A stretch of DNA of 64,000 nucleotides from Microbacterium sp. MYb62 (GCF_002979475.1 NZ_PCOY01000009.1:55108-119107); one strand, 5' to 3'. Counted from the stretch's first letter, positions 8,311-17,100 are shown. The notes: generated by a model from the sequence alone, not told the origin. Numbers and translations are program-made.

Positions 8311-8651
8311 CAGCCCTCCCACATCTTCAGCAGCAGGATTGTGTGCGACGTCGTCGCGCTCGGTCCCGGCTGTCGGCGGACAGCGCCGTCGATCTGGAAC
8401 TGATCACCGAACACGGTGATGCGGTCGTGGCGTTCGACGTCGGCGCCGTACGGTCCGCGCGCGGTCCACTGGATGAGTGCGCCGTCGCGGTTCTGCTCGT
8501 CAGCGAGCGTGTTCCCCGCATCGAGCGCCCATCCCGGGAGGTCGACCGGCTCGACGCCGGTGAAGTCCGCTTCGGTGCCGCCGCGGTTGTCGTCGACCAT
8601 CGCGGGCCGCTCGCGGGCGATGGTGTGCCGCGCGACTGCGCCGGTGATCAT
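8310..8651 (-). CDS. Head closure / stopper protein
   Basis: A 113-residue protein between the adaptor (8648-9190) and the gp10-like protein, the usual place of the head-closure (stopper) protein. ATG 8651 overlaps the upstream stop (ATGA); a GTG three codons earlier is possible. The second half has beta strands of the type GPYGADVERHDRITVFGDQFQIDG, as in SPP1 gp16-like stoppers. Function is inferred from order and size. Confidence 0.6.
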   Translation of the reverse strand: MITGAVARHTIARERPAMVDDNRGGTEADFTGVEPVDLPGWALDAGNTLADEQNRDGALIQWTARGPYGADVERHDRITVFGDQFQIDGAVRRQPGPSATTSHTILLLKMWEG

Positions 8652-9190
8652 GCCATCCACCCGATCTTGTATGCGTCGAGCTGCGCCATCTCGTGCGGGA
8701 ACAGCACTGATCCCCCGGCGACGTTCGACGTGATCTGTGAGTGCGTGACGCCGACGCCGCCCGCCTGCTCACGGACGAAGCCGAGGGGCGATCCGAGGGC
8801 GCGCGCGGCAATCTGCAGAGTCAGGGACACGATGTCGGCGGGGACGACCTCATAACCGGCGGTGAACTTGATGATGGCTGCCGTGGACCGGATGTTCACC
8901 CACCCCGTGGCGGGGTCAAAGTCGATCGCGGCCGGGTCGGTGACCGCGATGCCGTTGATCGATACCTCCTCCAGCGACGCGATCTGCATCGCCGGCAGCC
9001 AGACCTCTTCACGGAATCGCGTCCGCGCGCGGTAGACGAGACCGGCCTCGCGCTTCGCGACGTGCCACCGGCAATAGCCGCGGATGAGTGCGCTGGCGGC
9101 TTTCAGCTCGTCGTCGAGGAAGGGGGTTGAGGCGGGGATGGCACCCTGCGAACGCTGGGCCATCTGCTCCTTGGTCGCGAACGGATCCAT
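8648..9190 (-). CDS. Head-tail adaptor (gp6-like connector)
   Basis: A 180-residue protein with ATG 9190 after GGAAGGGG. The sequence starts with MDPFATKEQMAQRS and continues with helices and the segment LDDELKAASALIRGYCRWHVA, the typical opening of gp6/gp15-like phage adaptor proteins in which short N-terminal helices bind the portal ring. The longer frame extending to 10012 is only the reverse shadow of the capsid gene. It lies between capsid and stopper genes, as expected. Confidence 0.75.
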   Translation of the reverse strand: MDPFATKEQMAQRSQGAIPASTPFLDDELKAASALIRGYCRWHVAKREAGLVYRARTRFREEVWLPAMQIASLEEVSINGIAVTDPAAIDFDPATGWVNIRSTAAIIKFTAGYEVVPADIVSLTLQIAARALGSPLGFVREQAGGVGVTHSQITSNVAGGSVLFPHEMAQLDAYKIGWMA

Positions 9191-9204
9191 CCCCGGCCCC
9201 TTCC

Positions 9205-9555
9205 CTACTCGGCTGCAGCGCTGTCGGCTGCGGCCTTCTTGGTGGACTTCGTCACGCGCTTCGTCTGCGCGCGCTTGGGTGCCTGCTTCGGCTCCGGGAT
9301 CTCCGGTGCCGTGACGGGCTTCGTCTGCACGTCGGACAGCCACGACACGCTCGTCACGACCGGCTCGTCGCTGCCGCCGAAGGCGACGACGGCTTCGGCC
9401 GGGTAGGTGATCTCGGTCGTGCCGGGTGCGACGTACTTGACCGCATCCGTGCTGCGGTTGTCGGCGACGAGCTTCGTCGTCACCGGGCCACCGTCGAACT
9501 CGACCGCGCCCGTGCTGACCGGCGTGGTGACCTCGTCTTCGATCTTGATGCTCAT
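9205..9555 (-). CDS. Small virion-module protein, possible head decoration or Ig-like
   Basis: A 116-residue protein immediately downstream of the major capsid gene. Residues 1-70 look all-beta (TTPVSTGAVEFDGGPVTTKLVADN); the remaining part is a Pro/Lys/Ala-rich flexible tail (PKQAPKRAQTKRVTKSTKKA). I do not recognise a family. Position suggests a head-associated protein; the basic tail could contact DNA or the capsid surface. Confidence 0.55.
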   Translation of the reverse strand: MSIKIEDEVTTPVSTGAVEFDGGPVTTKLVADNRSTDAVKYVAPGTTEITYPAEAVVAFGGSDEPVVTSVSWLSDVQTKPVTAPEIPEPKQAPKRAQTKRVTKSTKKAAADSAAAE

Positions 9556-9575
9556 GGGATCTTCTCCTCAGATCG

Positions 9576-9609
9576 GGGAGCGCCCGGCCGTGCTTGGCCG
9601 GGCGCTCCC
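9576..9609 (-). terminator. Strong hairpin directly after the capsid gene
   Basis: A perfect 14-bp stem (GGGAGCGCCCGGCC with its complement) and a six-base loop, beginning six bases after the capsid stop. There is no T-run, so it may be an attenuator or mRNA stabiliser that raises capsid expression relative to downstream genes. Confidence 0.6.
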
Positions 9610-9614
9610 GTGGG

Positions 9615-10871
9615 TCACGCGCCCTGGAGGTTCGTGACCTGGCCGAAGGCGCCGGGGCGGTAGACGGCCAGCGCGAGACGCTCTTCCGCGCGAAGAGCCG
9701 TGAGGTTCTTCTGGAAGTAGTCGGCGTGGCTGTTGCTCGCCTCGACGGTGATGCCGCCCTTGCGGAACACCTGGCCGCCCTGAGCGAACGCGCCCACGAG
9801 GGCCGTGTTCTCCGCGATGGCGGGGGTGCTGACGACGCGCTTGCCCCACAGCGAGGGGGTGGCCTCCTGCACGAAGGGACCGGCTGCGTAGTACGCACCC
9901 ATCTCGTTCTTCGACAGGACGATGCCCTCCCAGCCGAGCGGGTCGATGACGACCGCGTCGGGCTCGAGGAACTGCGTCGTGCGGATGCGGGTGATCTGGC
10001 GATAGATGGCATCCATCGCGTTGTCGTCCGCCGCCGACGGCGCGGTGCCGCGGACCACGGCGGGTGCGAGGCCCGGGCGGTTCAGCAGGCCGACGAGGTT
10101 GGCGCCGGTGCCGTCACCGTTGAGCAGCTGCGCCTCTTCGGCGAGCTTCACGAACAGCGTGAGGCGGGCGTCGATGTAGGAGAGGGCCTGCGCCCAGTCC
10201 TCGAGCATCTCGTCCGAGATCGGCAGGAACGTGGCGATCTTGTGGAGCACCTCGTCGACCTTCGTGAAGGCCAGCGCCGACTCGGGCTTGACGCCGCCCT
10301 CGAGCACCGCTGCGGCGCCGTTGGTCACGACGGACTCGACCAGGTACCGGATGAGCGGTGAGGTCGTGTTGCCCGAGGGGAACAGGTCGGCGATCGTCAG
10401 CTGACGGAACCGCTGCTCGACGATGCCGCTCTGCACGGCGGCCTGGTTGCTGACCTGGTAGCCGCCGCCGGGTGCGCCGACGGTGCCTTCCAGCAGCGGT
10501 GCCTTCAGCTCGACGTCTCCCGACGCCCAGTTGCTGCCCTTCAGCCCGCGCTCGATGAGCGACTTGTACGCCGCGGACTCGACGAACTGCTGGCCGAACG
10601 ACTTCGCGACCGCCTCGGACCGCTCGTCGGCTGCCGCGTTGTCGAGGCTTCCGCCGCCTGCGGAGGCGGCGAACTGCTTGCGCTTCGCCTCGATCTCCTC
10701 GAGGTTCTGCACCTCCTCGGTCGCCGTCTTGATGTCGGCCTCGAGCGGGTCGAGCGCCGCCTTCTGCTCGGCGAACGACTTGTACAGGCCGCCGTGGTTC
10801 TCGGCCACGGCGAGGGCCTTCTGCGAGAGCTCGCGGACCTTGTCCTGAGCCTCCTTCAGCTTCGTGCTCAT
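9615..10871 (-). CDS. Major capsid protein, HK97 fold with N-terminal delta domain
   Basis: A 418-residue capsid subunit. Residues 1-70 are a charged coiled coil (MSTKLKEAQDKVRELSQKAL) that would act as built-in scaffold and be cleaved by the protease encoded just upstream. The remainder matches phage capsid family signatures: GGGYQVSNQAAVQSGIVEQ for the N-arm, LEGGVKPESALAFTKVDEVLHKIATFLPISDEMLED for the E-loop/spine region and WGKRVVSTPAIAENTALVGAF near the A-domain. It follows portal and protease in standard order. Confidence 0.93.
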   Translation of the reverse strand: MSTKLKEAQDKVRELSQKALAVAENHGGLYKSFAEQKAALDPLEADIKTATEEVQNLEEIEAKRKQFAASAGGGSLDNAAADERSEAVAKSFGQQFVESAAYKSLIERGLKGSNWASGDVELKAPLLEGTVGAPGGGYQVSNQAAVQSGIVEQRFRQLTIADLFPSGNTTSPLIRYLVESVVTNGAAAVLEGGVKPESALAFTKVDEVLHKIATFLPISDEMLEDWAQALSYIDARLTLFVKLAEEAQLLNGDGTGANLVGLLNRPGLAPAVVRGTAPSAADDNAMDAIYRQITRIRTTQFLEPDAVVIDPLGWEGIVLSKNEMGAYYAAGPFVQEATPSLWGKRVVSTPAIAENTALVGAFAQGGQVFRKGGITVEASNSHADYFQKNLTALRAEERLALAVYRPGAFGQVTNLQGA

Positions 10872-10874
10872 TTC

Positions 10875-11888
10875 TTACTCCTCAGATGATGGGACTGCGA
10901 TGGCAAGCGAGGCCCGGATTCGGGCCGCGCGGACCTGGAGTTCTGCAGCCGCTTCATCGCCGGAGGGGGTCGACCGGACGCCGGCGACGGGGGCGGCTGC
11001 GCCGGTCGCGGGGGTCTCGTCGTCGCCGTCGGGGGACTCTGCGGACTCTGATCTCTCAGGGTCGGGAGTGAGCACTTCTGTCACTCCCACGGTCGAACGA
11101 TCACCCTCGAGGGTGATGGTCAGGCCGTCGTCGGTGTAGCTCTGGCGGTAGAGCTCGGTCTCGTAGGTGTCGGGGTCTTCGACCTCGAACACCAGGGTGC
11201 CGCCGCCGTCGGCATCCGGGATCGTGCCGCGCAGCCACACCCACATGCCGGGGTTGGCGTCGCGAACCGCCTCGCGGGCGCGCTCCTGCACGGCCTCGAG
11301 CGACCCGGCGAGCGTCTTCAGCGTGGGCCGATTCTGCAGGGCCTTCTCGGCCGGGAGTGTCCCGCCGAGGGCGAGGGCTGCGTCGAGGATCGCCTGGATG
11401 AGCTCGGAGTCCGCGGTGCTGTTGCGCGCCCCGACCTTCTGGGTCGCGGACTTCGACGACAGCACGACGGCCTCACGGTTCGAGGGGATCGCCACGAAGG
11501 CGCCGTTGAGAAGCTCGCGCTTCGCTCCGGCACTCTTGGCGCTCTTGATCGACATGAACGCGACCGAGGTGGTGCGGATGTGCCCCTCGTTGACGAGGGT
11601 CCGCACCTCCTGTGCGCGCGGCAGGGAGCTGTATGTCCCCGCGACGATCAGGTTCCCGGTCTCCTCGTCGATGCGCGGCACGCCAGATCCGACCGTCGTC
11701 GCCACGGACATGCCGTGGTCGGAGTCGAACGTGATGTGCTCGGGGAGCGGCATCACCCACTCGTCGGCCTTGAGCGTGTCGCCGTCGCGGTCGAGTGTCG
11801 GCGCCGAGAGGATCACCTCGAAGGTGCCCGGGAAGTCGTCGGCCGATCCTGTGGACGCGATGGCCGCGTCCTTCCGGATGATGTTCAT
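10875..11888 (-). CDS. Prohead maturation protease (HK97/U35 type)
   Basis: A 337-residue protein with ATG 11888 after GTAGGAGA. Residues 1-170 carry the prohead protease domain: an early segment TFEVILSAPTLDRDGDTLKADEW, His in DSDHG, and RTTSVAFMSIKSAK followed by LNGAFVAIPSNREAV, where the Ser and His would form the catalytic centre. The C-terminal 150 residues are acidic and of low complexity (Glu/Ser/Pro/Ala repeats), possibly an assembly region removed on maturation. The stop is three bases before the capsid start. Confidence 0.87.
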   Translation of the reverse strand: MNIIRKDAAIASTGSADDFPGTFEVILSAPTLDRDGDTLKADEWVMPLPEHITFDSDHGMSVATTVGSGVPRIDEETGNLIVAGTYSSLPRAQEVRTLVNEGHIRTTSVAFMSIKSAKSAGAKRELLNGAFVAIPSNREAVVLSSKSATQKVGARNSTADSELIQAILDAALALGGTLPAEKALQNRPTLKTLAGSLEAVQERAREAVRDANPGMWVWLRGTIPDADGGGTLVFEVEDPDTYETELYRQSYTDDGLTITLEGDRSTVGVTEVLTPDPERSESAESPDGDDETPATGAAAPVAGVRSTPSGDEAAAELQVRAARIRASLAIAVPSSEE

Positions 11889-11896
11889 TGCGTCTC

Positions 11897-13909
11897 CTAC
11901 TCCACGGTGATCGTCAGACCGCACATGCAGCCGGCGACTTCATCGGCGCCACCGGCGGGGTCGCCGGGTGCGTTCATGCCGTTCGAGAACAGCTCGTCGA
12001 TGCCGACCGTCTCGCCGTCCATCTGCGCGTGAGAGGACCGCGGGTTCGAGCTGCTCGCGTTCCACGTCTTCACGACACGGACTTCACGCTCGACAGCGAC
12101 TTGCTGGCCGGCCACGAGGGTCGCGAAACCGACGACGGTGGCCATCCGGGAGACGGCGACTTCGTCGGCACGGTTGGCGAGGGTGCCCTCGTCGAACAGC
12201 CTTCCGACTGCGTCCTCGAGGGAGTCTTCGTCTTCCATGTCCGCGATCGCCGCGTCGATCCGATCGGACGTGGTCCGGTTGATCTTCCGGGCCGAGTCCT
12301 TCGCATCCGTGGCGATCCATGCCTCGACGGTTGCCGGGTCGTATGTGCCGCCGAGATCCGACGCAGCCTTCGCGCCGACCGCCGAGGCGGTGGCGGTGGA
12401 AAGCGTCGTGAGTAGCTCGGTGAGCGGTTCGTCCCAGTCGGTGGCGTTGAACACGCCGGATGCCTTCGACGCGGCCGCGGCGATCACCGCGTCACGCTGC
12501 TCTGTGAAGAACTCGCCGAGGGCTTTCCGGTGCTCTTCGGTGAGAGCATCCCGGGTGTCTTCGGCGTTCGCCTTCACACGCGAGATCCGGCCCATGATGG
12601 ATCGGAACGTCGTCGAGCGGCGGCGCACAGTGGGCACCGATCGCTCCTCGACGGGCTGAGCCATCAGCGTTCCGTCGGTCGCAACCTGCTGCGGCCTCGG
12701 TGCGGTGCTCCCGAGCGGGAGTAGCGCGGCGTTCGCGTACAGGACTTCGGACTCGGGGCCGGCAGGCGGAAGGTTGAACAGCGGCCGCGCCTCGGACGGG
12801 CGCATAACTCCCCGCTCGATCAGCGCCGCCACCGCGGTCGCGCGCGTCTCGAAGTCGCCGCGCAGCACGTCGTCCATGTTGAACTTCGTGAACACGTCGG
12901 CCTTGTAGAAGTCCGGGACAAGCTGATGATCGACGACGGACTCGAACATCTCGAACCGCGGCGCCATGGTGTCGCGGTACATCGACCGCAACTGCTCGGT
13001 GATGTTCGAGAAGGTGGCCTGGTCGAGGATGTGCACCACGGGCGGCGGGACGTCGTACGCCCCGCAGACCTCTTCACGGTTCAGCTTCCGCGACTCGATG
13101 TACTGCATCTCCTCGGCGGAGAGCTGCACGACGGTCGCTTCCATGGCCTCTTCGAGCACCAGGGGCCGACCGGCGTTGTCGCTGCCGCTGTACTGCGCGT
13201 CGATCTGCGACGACAACCGGTTGATCGCGGCATCGGACAGGGTCTTCGGGTGCTTCACGACGAGCGACGGCCGAGCGCCCCGGTTCCACCAGGATGCCGT
13301 GGCACGCCGGGATGCGTCCTCGTTGAGCAACGTCATCCGCAGGCCCTCGAGGTTCGAGAGGCCGCGCCGCAGGTTCTCCGGGTTGTAGTTCTTGAAGACG
13401 ACGACGTCGTCCTCGGGCCACTCGATGTCGGCGCGCCCACGATAGGAGAAGACGACGTCGCCGTCGTCGTTCCGCTTGACGACGACGTTCGTCGGGTGGA
13501 TCGGGTGCAGCTCGCGGACGCGGCCGTCGAGGTCGCGCAGCTTCAGCCAGAACGCCTCACCGTAGATGTCGTACGTCGAGGAGGTCCACTGCCACAGCTC
13601 GAATCCGGAGAGGCGATCGTTGGGGCGGGCCATGAGCTCGGCAAGGTTGCCGCTCTCGTCCTTCTCGCCACCGGAGCCGTCGCGCTTCTTGATCTCGAAG
13701 CGGTTCCGCGCCGTCGCCATGGCGAGCTTGCGGACGACGACGCCGACCCACAGCTGCCGGGTGTAGATCTCGCCGTACGCCGACCACGACCCGACGAGCG
13801 GGACGTGGCTGTTCCCGCCGTAGACGCCGTGCGCATAGGTGGACGTGCTGTCTGCGTAGTCGACGGACTGCGGAGTGACGCCGACCATCGATCCGTTTGA
13901 GAGGAGCAA
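11897..13909 (-). CDS. Portal protein fused to a MuF-like head morphogenesis domain
   Basis: A 670-residue protein. Residues 1-420 are an HK97-type portal (YTRQLWVGVVVRKLAMA; later GLSNLEGLRMTLLNEDASRR and SNITEQLRSMYRDTMAPRFE). After a linker near 440, the C-terminal 200 residues form a helical domain ending in KTWNASSSNPRSSHAQMDGE, the W-x-NPR-SH-x-x-x-GE pattern of phage Mu F-like minor head proteins. In most phages these are separate genes. The start is TTG 13909, supported by a perfect AGGAGG five bases upstream that overlaps the previous stop; the first in-frame ATG is seven codons later and lacks a site. Confidence 0.87.
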   Translation of the reverse strand: MLLSNGSMVGVTPQSVDYADSTSTYAHGVYGGNSHVPLVGSWSAYGEIYTRQLWVGVVVRKLAMATARNRFEIKKRDGSGGEKDESGNLAELMARPNDRLSGFELWQWTSSTYDIYGEAFWLKLRDLDGRVRELHPIHPTNVVVKRNDDGDVVFSYRGRADIEWPEDDVVVFKNYNPENLRRGLSNLEGLRMTLLNEDASRRATASWWNRGARPSLVVKHPKTLSDAAINRLSSQIDAQYSGSDNAGRPLVLEEAMEATVVQLSAEEMQYIESRKLNREEVCGAYDVPPPVVHILDQATFSNITEQLRSMYRDTMAPRFEMFESVVDHQLVPDFYKADVFTKFNMDDVLRGDFETRATAVAALIERGVMRPSEARPLFNLPPAGPESEVLYANAALLPLGSTAPRPQQVATDGTLMAQPVEERSVPTVRRRSTTFRSIMGRISRVKANAEDTRDALTEEHRKALGEFFTEQRDAVIAAAASKASGVFNATDWDEPLTELLTTLSTATASAVGAKAASDLGGTYDPATVEAWIATDAKDSARKINRTTSDRIDAAIADMEDEDSLEDAVGRLFDEGTLANRADEVAVSRMATVVGFATLVAGQQVAVEREVRVVKTWNASSSNPRSSHAQMDGETVGIDELFSNGMNAPGDPAGGADEVAGCMCGLTITVE

Positions 13910-13918
13910 CTCGACCTC

Positions 13919-14143
13919 CTAGACGGTCAATGTCTGCATGTACTTCACAGCAGGGCGGGGAAGCCACACGTGCCCGTCGACGCCGAGGCGGTCGCCGTTG
14001 GCGGCCAGGCTGACGACGTCGGCGAGCACGAGATGGCTTTCGTCGGCGTCGATGAGGACGCCCTCGAAGGTCTCCTCGGTGTTCAGCGTGACGATGTAGC
14101 GGGTGCGGATCATCGATCGGATGAGTCGATCGGGTCGGGCCAT
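13919..14143 (-). CDS. Small Sm/LSm-like beta-barrel protein between terminase and portal
   Basis: A 74-residue basic protein. After 15 basic residues the sequence YIVTLNTEETFEGVLIDADE followed by SHLVLADV reads like the Sm1 motif (hydrophobic strand, G at the bend, acidic turn), and HVWLPRPAVKYMQTL reads like the Sm2 strand-turn-strand. That would make it a small RNA-binding-type or oligomeric barrel. Its position between the large terminase and portal genes suggests a structural or packaging accessory. Resemblance is by eye only, and a simple SH3-type barrel is also possible. Confidence 0.6.
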   Translation of the reverse strand: MARPDRLIRSMIRTRYIVTLNTEETFEGVLIDADESHLVLADVVSLAANGDRLGVDGHVWLPRPAVKYMQTLTV

Positions 14144-14157
14144 GATGTTCGCCTCTC

Positions 14158-15705
14158 TTAGACAGTGGCGAGCCCGCGCTCCTCGTAGATGGACGTGCCA
14201 TCCTCGGGCGGGTTCTTGAGCAGCCAGTAGGCGCCCGCGACCCCGGAGATCGGGGACGCGTCGCCAGGTGAGCCGATGCGATCGACGACGTAACCGTCAC
14301 CGAGGCGCTTCATAACCGCCGTGCCGGCGGCCACGTCGAGCACGGGCTGCGCGCGGTGGAACACCTTCCCGAGGTTCACGCCATCGAGTAGCATGCCCGT
14401 TGCGCGGCCCAGGTCAGCACCGCCCCATTCGACGATCTCGAAGTCGGTCGCTTCGAACTCGGAGAACAGCGACGAGACCGGCGCGCCTCGTGTCTGGAAC
14501 GTGATCGCCGCCGGCGTGAAACGCCGCTCGGGATCCGTCAACCACGGGACGACCCAGTCGGTGCCGGGCCTTGAGCGCATGATTCCGACGTGCGCGTTCC
14601 CATCCTCGCGAACGGAGGCGAACGCGATGTGTGCCCAGGTGCGATCGGCGGAGACCTCGATGCAGAGGTACACCGGTGCGCCCTCGCGCCGCTTCGACAG
14701 ACGGTCGAATCCCTCGAGCCATTTCCCCGGCTGGAACGGTCCGCCCGTCGACGAGTCGACAAAGACGTTCCCGACCTCGGAGGCGAACACCGGCGCCGGG
14801 TCGGATGCCCAGTACGCGAAGAGGTTCTCCTGCGGGAGGTTGTAGTTCATCGACGGGTTCGAGTACGCCCACGCCTCGGGACCGTCGAGCGGCATCCCCG
14901 GAGGCGGCGACCACCAGAACAGGCCGATCGTCGTCTCGTCGTCGCCTGCCTCGATGGCGTCGATCGCCATCTTGTGGAGGTGGCGCTGGACGATGGCGTC
15001 CATGTCGCCGGTGTTCGCCGCGGCGATGAGCTGCGAGCGTCGGCGCGCGGCGGTGGTCTTCGACAGTGCGGACCAGGCCTTGAACGTCTTGTGCTTCAGG
15101 ATCTCGTCGACGAAGACGAGATCGAACGTGAGGCCGCGGCCGCCGTTCTCGGCCGAGTCGACCCAGTAGCGCTGTCCGCCGGTGAGCTCGAACCAGAGTT
15201 CGCCGTTGATCGCGTTCGTCTTGCCGCGTTCCTTCGCGAGGCGCGGGATTGCGTCGATGATCTTCTGCGCATGCTCGTATGTCTTCTTGGCCGTGGCGAG
15301 CTTCTGCGCGACGCCGATCACCTGCGCGTCGCCGTCGACGTACATCCGGAACAGGATCAGCAGCGCGACGATGAACGTCTTGCCGTTCTGTCGCGCGACC
15401 CAGAGCAGGACGGTCTTGAAGCGGTACGAGCCGTCTTCGTTCAGCTCGAGCGCGTGGATCAGGAACCACCGCTGCCAGGGGTTCAGCTTGGGGGCGAGCT
15501 CGGCGTGGCGGCTGTCTACGAGCTGCAGGTGCAGCCACATCGCGAAGTGGATCGCCGCGTACCCGGCCGACGTCTTCGGAGTGAGTCGACGCCGAGGCGG
15601 GGTGAAGACTCGCGGCACCATGTGCCCACGAAGCCGAGCCGGCCGGGTGCTACGCCTTCTTGCGGGCGGCGCGCTTGGGCGCCTCCGGGTCGTCGTCGAT
15701 GCCAC
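14158..15705 (-). CDS. Terminase large subunit (ATPase-nuclease)
   Basis: A 515-residue packaging motor. Walker A is VARQNGKT (about residues 103-110 with the GTG 15705 start), Walker B is DLVFVDEI (195-202), followed by coupling motif AAANTGDMD. The C-terminal nuclease domain shows acidic positions in IEVSADRTWAH and later DGYVVDRIG. It would cut concatemers and pump DNA into proheads through the portal encoded next. The start is uncertain: GTG 15705 has GGGGG upstream and overlaps the small subunit by 56 bases; ATG 15621 (MVPRVFTPPRR) gives a 487-residue protein with little overlap. Confidence 0.9.
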   Translation of the reverse strand: MASTTTRRRPSAPPARRRSTRPARLRGHMVPRVFTPPRRRLTPKTSAGYAAIHFAMWLHLQLVDSRHAELAPKLNPWQRWFLIHALELNEDGSYRFKTVLLWVARQNGKTFIVALLILFRMYVDGDAQVIGVAQKLATAKKTYEHAQKIIDAIPRLAKERGKTNAINGELWFELTGGQRYWVDSAENGGRGLTFDLVFVDEILKHKTFKAWSALSKTTAARRRSQLIAAANTGDMDAIVQRHLHKMAIDAIEAGDDETTIGLFWWSPPPGMPLDGPEAWAYSNPSMNYNLPQENLFAYWASDPAPVFASEVGNVFVDSSTGGPFQPGKWLEGFDRLSKRREGAPVYLCIEVSADRTWAHIAFASVREDGNAHVGIMRSRPGTDWVVPWLTDPERRFTPAAITFQTRGAPVSSLFSEFEATDFEIVEWGGADLGRATGMLLDGVNLGKVFHRAQPVLDVAAGTAVMKRLGDGYVVDRIGSPGDASPISGVAGAYWLLKNPPEDGTSIYEERGLATV

Positions 15706-16132
15706 TGGTACCCCCGCTGTAGAACAGGCGGCGCAGCTCGTCGAGCTCGTCCCGCTCGCGAGGCCGTGCGGCTGCGATCAGCGCGTCGAGGTTCTCGGTG
15801 TATCGCGCTGCGAGTCCTGCCCGCTGCGGGATAGCCATGGGTGCGTCGAGGTCGCGGGCGAGCTGCAGAACGAGCGCGGCACGCCACTTCGCAGACTCCG
15901 GAATCGTGAGCCCGCGGAGCACCGCGCGAGCGGCGTCCTCGTTGCTGATGTCGAAGTCATCGGCCGGCGCATCTGTCCCGCCTCGTGTCCCACCTTCTGT
16001 CCCGCCGTCCGACTTCCCGCCAGGACCAATCTGAGGGAGCGCAGCGAGCTTCGGCTTCTCCCGTGCGGCCGCGCGCTGGCGGCGTTTCCGCTCGCGCTCA
16101 CGCTGCCGCTTCTCCTCGGGAGTCATGGCCAT
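15650..16132 (-). CDS. Terminase small subunit
   Basis: A 160-residue protein just upstream of and overlapping the large subunit. ATG 16132 follows GGGAGGTG at eight bases; the frame is open to 16159 but less well supported. The N-terminus is strongly basic (EEKRQRERERKRRQRAAARE), followed by a Gly-rich linker and a helical C-terminal half (SAKWRAALVLQLARDLDAPM) as in actinophage small terminases that bind pac/cos DNA and regulate the large subunit. Confidence 0.72.
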   Translation of the reverse strand: MAMTPEEKRQRERERKRRQRAAAREKPKLAALPQIGPGGKSDGGTEGGTRGGTDAPADDFDISNEDAARAVLRGLTIPESAKWRAALVLQLARDLDAPMAIPQRAGLAARYTENLDALIAAARPRERDELDELRRLFYSGGTSGIDDDPEAPKRAARKKA

Positions 16133-16261
16133 GATGACCACCTCCCGATGGTGGGACATGGGACACTGCCGTCCGGAGGGGGATAGATCACTGCCGGTGC
16201 TCGTCTTTGGGGCACAGCGGTAGAGATTTCGAGGCCCCTACCCCTGTGCGCGTGTGCCCTC

Positions 16262-16516
16262 TCAGTCTGTGAACTCTCCGGACTGGATGCTGTCTTCGAC
16301 GGCGGCCTCGAACGCGTGAGCAGCGGCTCCGATGCGACGCGTGAGGTCGGCTGTGTCCATGGTGAACGTGATGCCGACACCTGGTGTGTGCGTCATCTCG
16401 ACCGGGACTCGCATGTCGAGGTCACCGTGACCGACCTCGACGAGAGTGTCCTCACGAATGCCAGCATCGACACGCAGTCGGACCTTGATGCCGAGGGACG
16501 CAGGCCAGGCGGTCAT
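16262..16516 (-). CDS. Small phage protein of unknown function
   Basis: An 84-residue acidic protein with beta-type N-terminal half (GIKVRLRVDAGIREDTLVEV) and a helical C-terminus. ATG 16516 overlaps the stop of the upstream gene (TGATG), so the pair is probably co-translated. I recognise no family. The 129 bases between its stop and the small terminase hold no evident gene. Confidence 0.55.
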   Translation of the reverse strand: MTAWPASLGIKVRLRVDAGIREDTLVEVGHGDLDMRVPVEMTHTPGVGITFTMDTADLTRRIGAAAHAFEAAVEDSIQSGEFTD

Positions 16517-16785
16517 CAGCCGGCGCTCGCTGCACCCTGATCGACCGGGGCGTCCGCGGGTGCGGGTACCTGCGGTTTCGGTGCGCTCTTCGCCTTGGAG
16601 GTGCGCGCCGTCTTCGGTGCGGTCTCCTCGGCCGGCTTGGTGTTCGGCTGCCACGTCACGGACTTCTCGTTCACTTTGTAGTGACCGTCCGTGTCGCCGT
16701 GGTGGGTGAACGTCTTCTGGGTCTCGTGGACGATGACGGTGCGCCCGTCGAGCGGTCCACCCTGAGCCTTCAGCTTGCGTGCCAT
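16516..16785 (-). CDS. Small phage protein with Ala/Pro/Lys-rich tail
   Basis: An 89-residue protein. Residues 1-45 include GGPLDGRTVIVHETQKTF and THHGDTDGHYKVNEKSV, a short beta-rich unit common in small actinophage proteins of unknown function; residues 50-89 are a low-complexity Ala/Pro/Lys/Thr tail. It lies between the HNH nuclease and terminase genes and is coupled to the next gene. Confidence 0.55.
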   Translation of the reverse strand: MARKLKAQGGPLDGRTVIVHETQKTFTHHGDTDGHYKVNEKSVTWQPNTKPAEETAPKTARTSKAKSAPKPQVPAPADAPVDQGAASAG

Positions 16786-16803
16786 GATCGTGTCCTCTCG
16801 GAG

Positions 16804-17100
16804 TCACCAGACCTCGGACGGATCGCCGAGGCCGGGGCGCGCGTCGCCAGCGCCCTTGTTCCTGTTGCACCGCTTGTGCGACGGCTGCCCGTTCGCGGGG
16901 TCGTCAGCGAGCTCAGGGTGCGTCTTGATCGATTGCCGGTGGTCGTACTCGAATGAGTCCGGGTCGGTGCGAGGCAGGTTCGTGTCGATCGCCTCGCCGC
17001 ACAGTGCGCACGGGAGGTTGTGCTCAGCGGTGAGCTTCCGCAGATCAGCGCGGTTCTTCCGGTGCTGAGCGGTAGACCGGCCAGGTACACCAGCAGCCAC
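16804..17100 (-). CDS. HNH endonuclease of the packaging module
   Basis: A 98-residue nuclease starting at GTG 17100. The zinc-finger HNH core is visible: CALCGEAI, then EYDHRQSIK with the catalytic His, NGQPSHKRCNRNKG with the final His and Cys. Small HNH proteins encoded next to terminases in gram-positive phages assist cos cleavage or DNA packaging. It is the first protein gene of the late leftward cluster and follows the phage tRNA gene. Confidence 0.84.
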   Translation of the reverse strand: MAAGVPGRSTAQHRKNRADLRKLTAEHNLPCALCGEAIDTNLPRTDPDSFEYDHRQSIKTHPELADDPANGQPSHKRCNRNKGAGDARPGLGDPSEVW

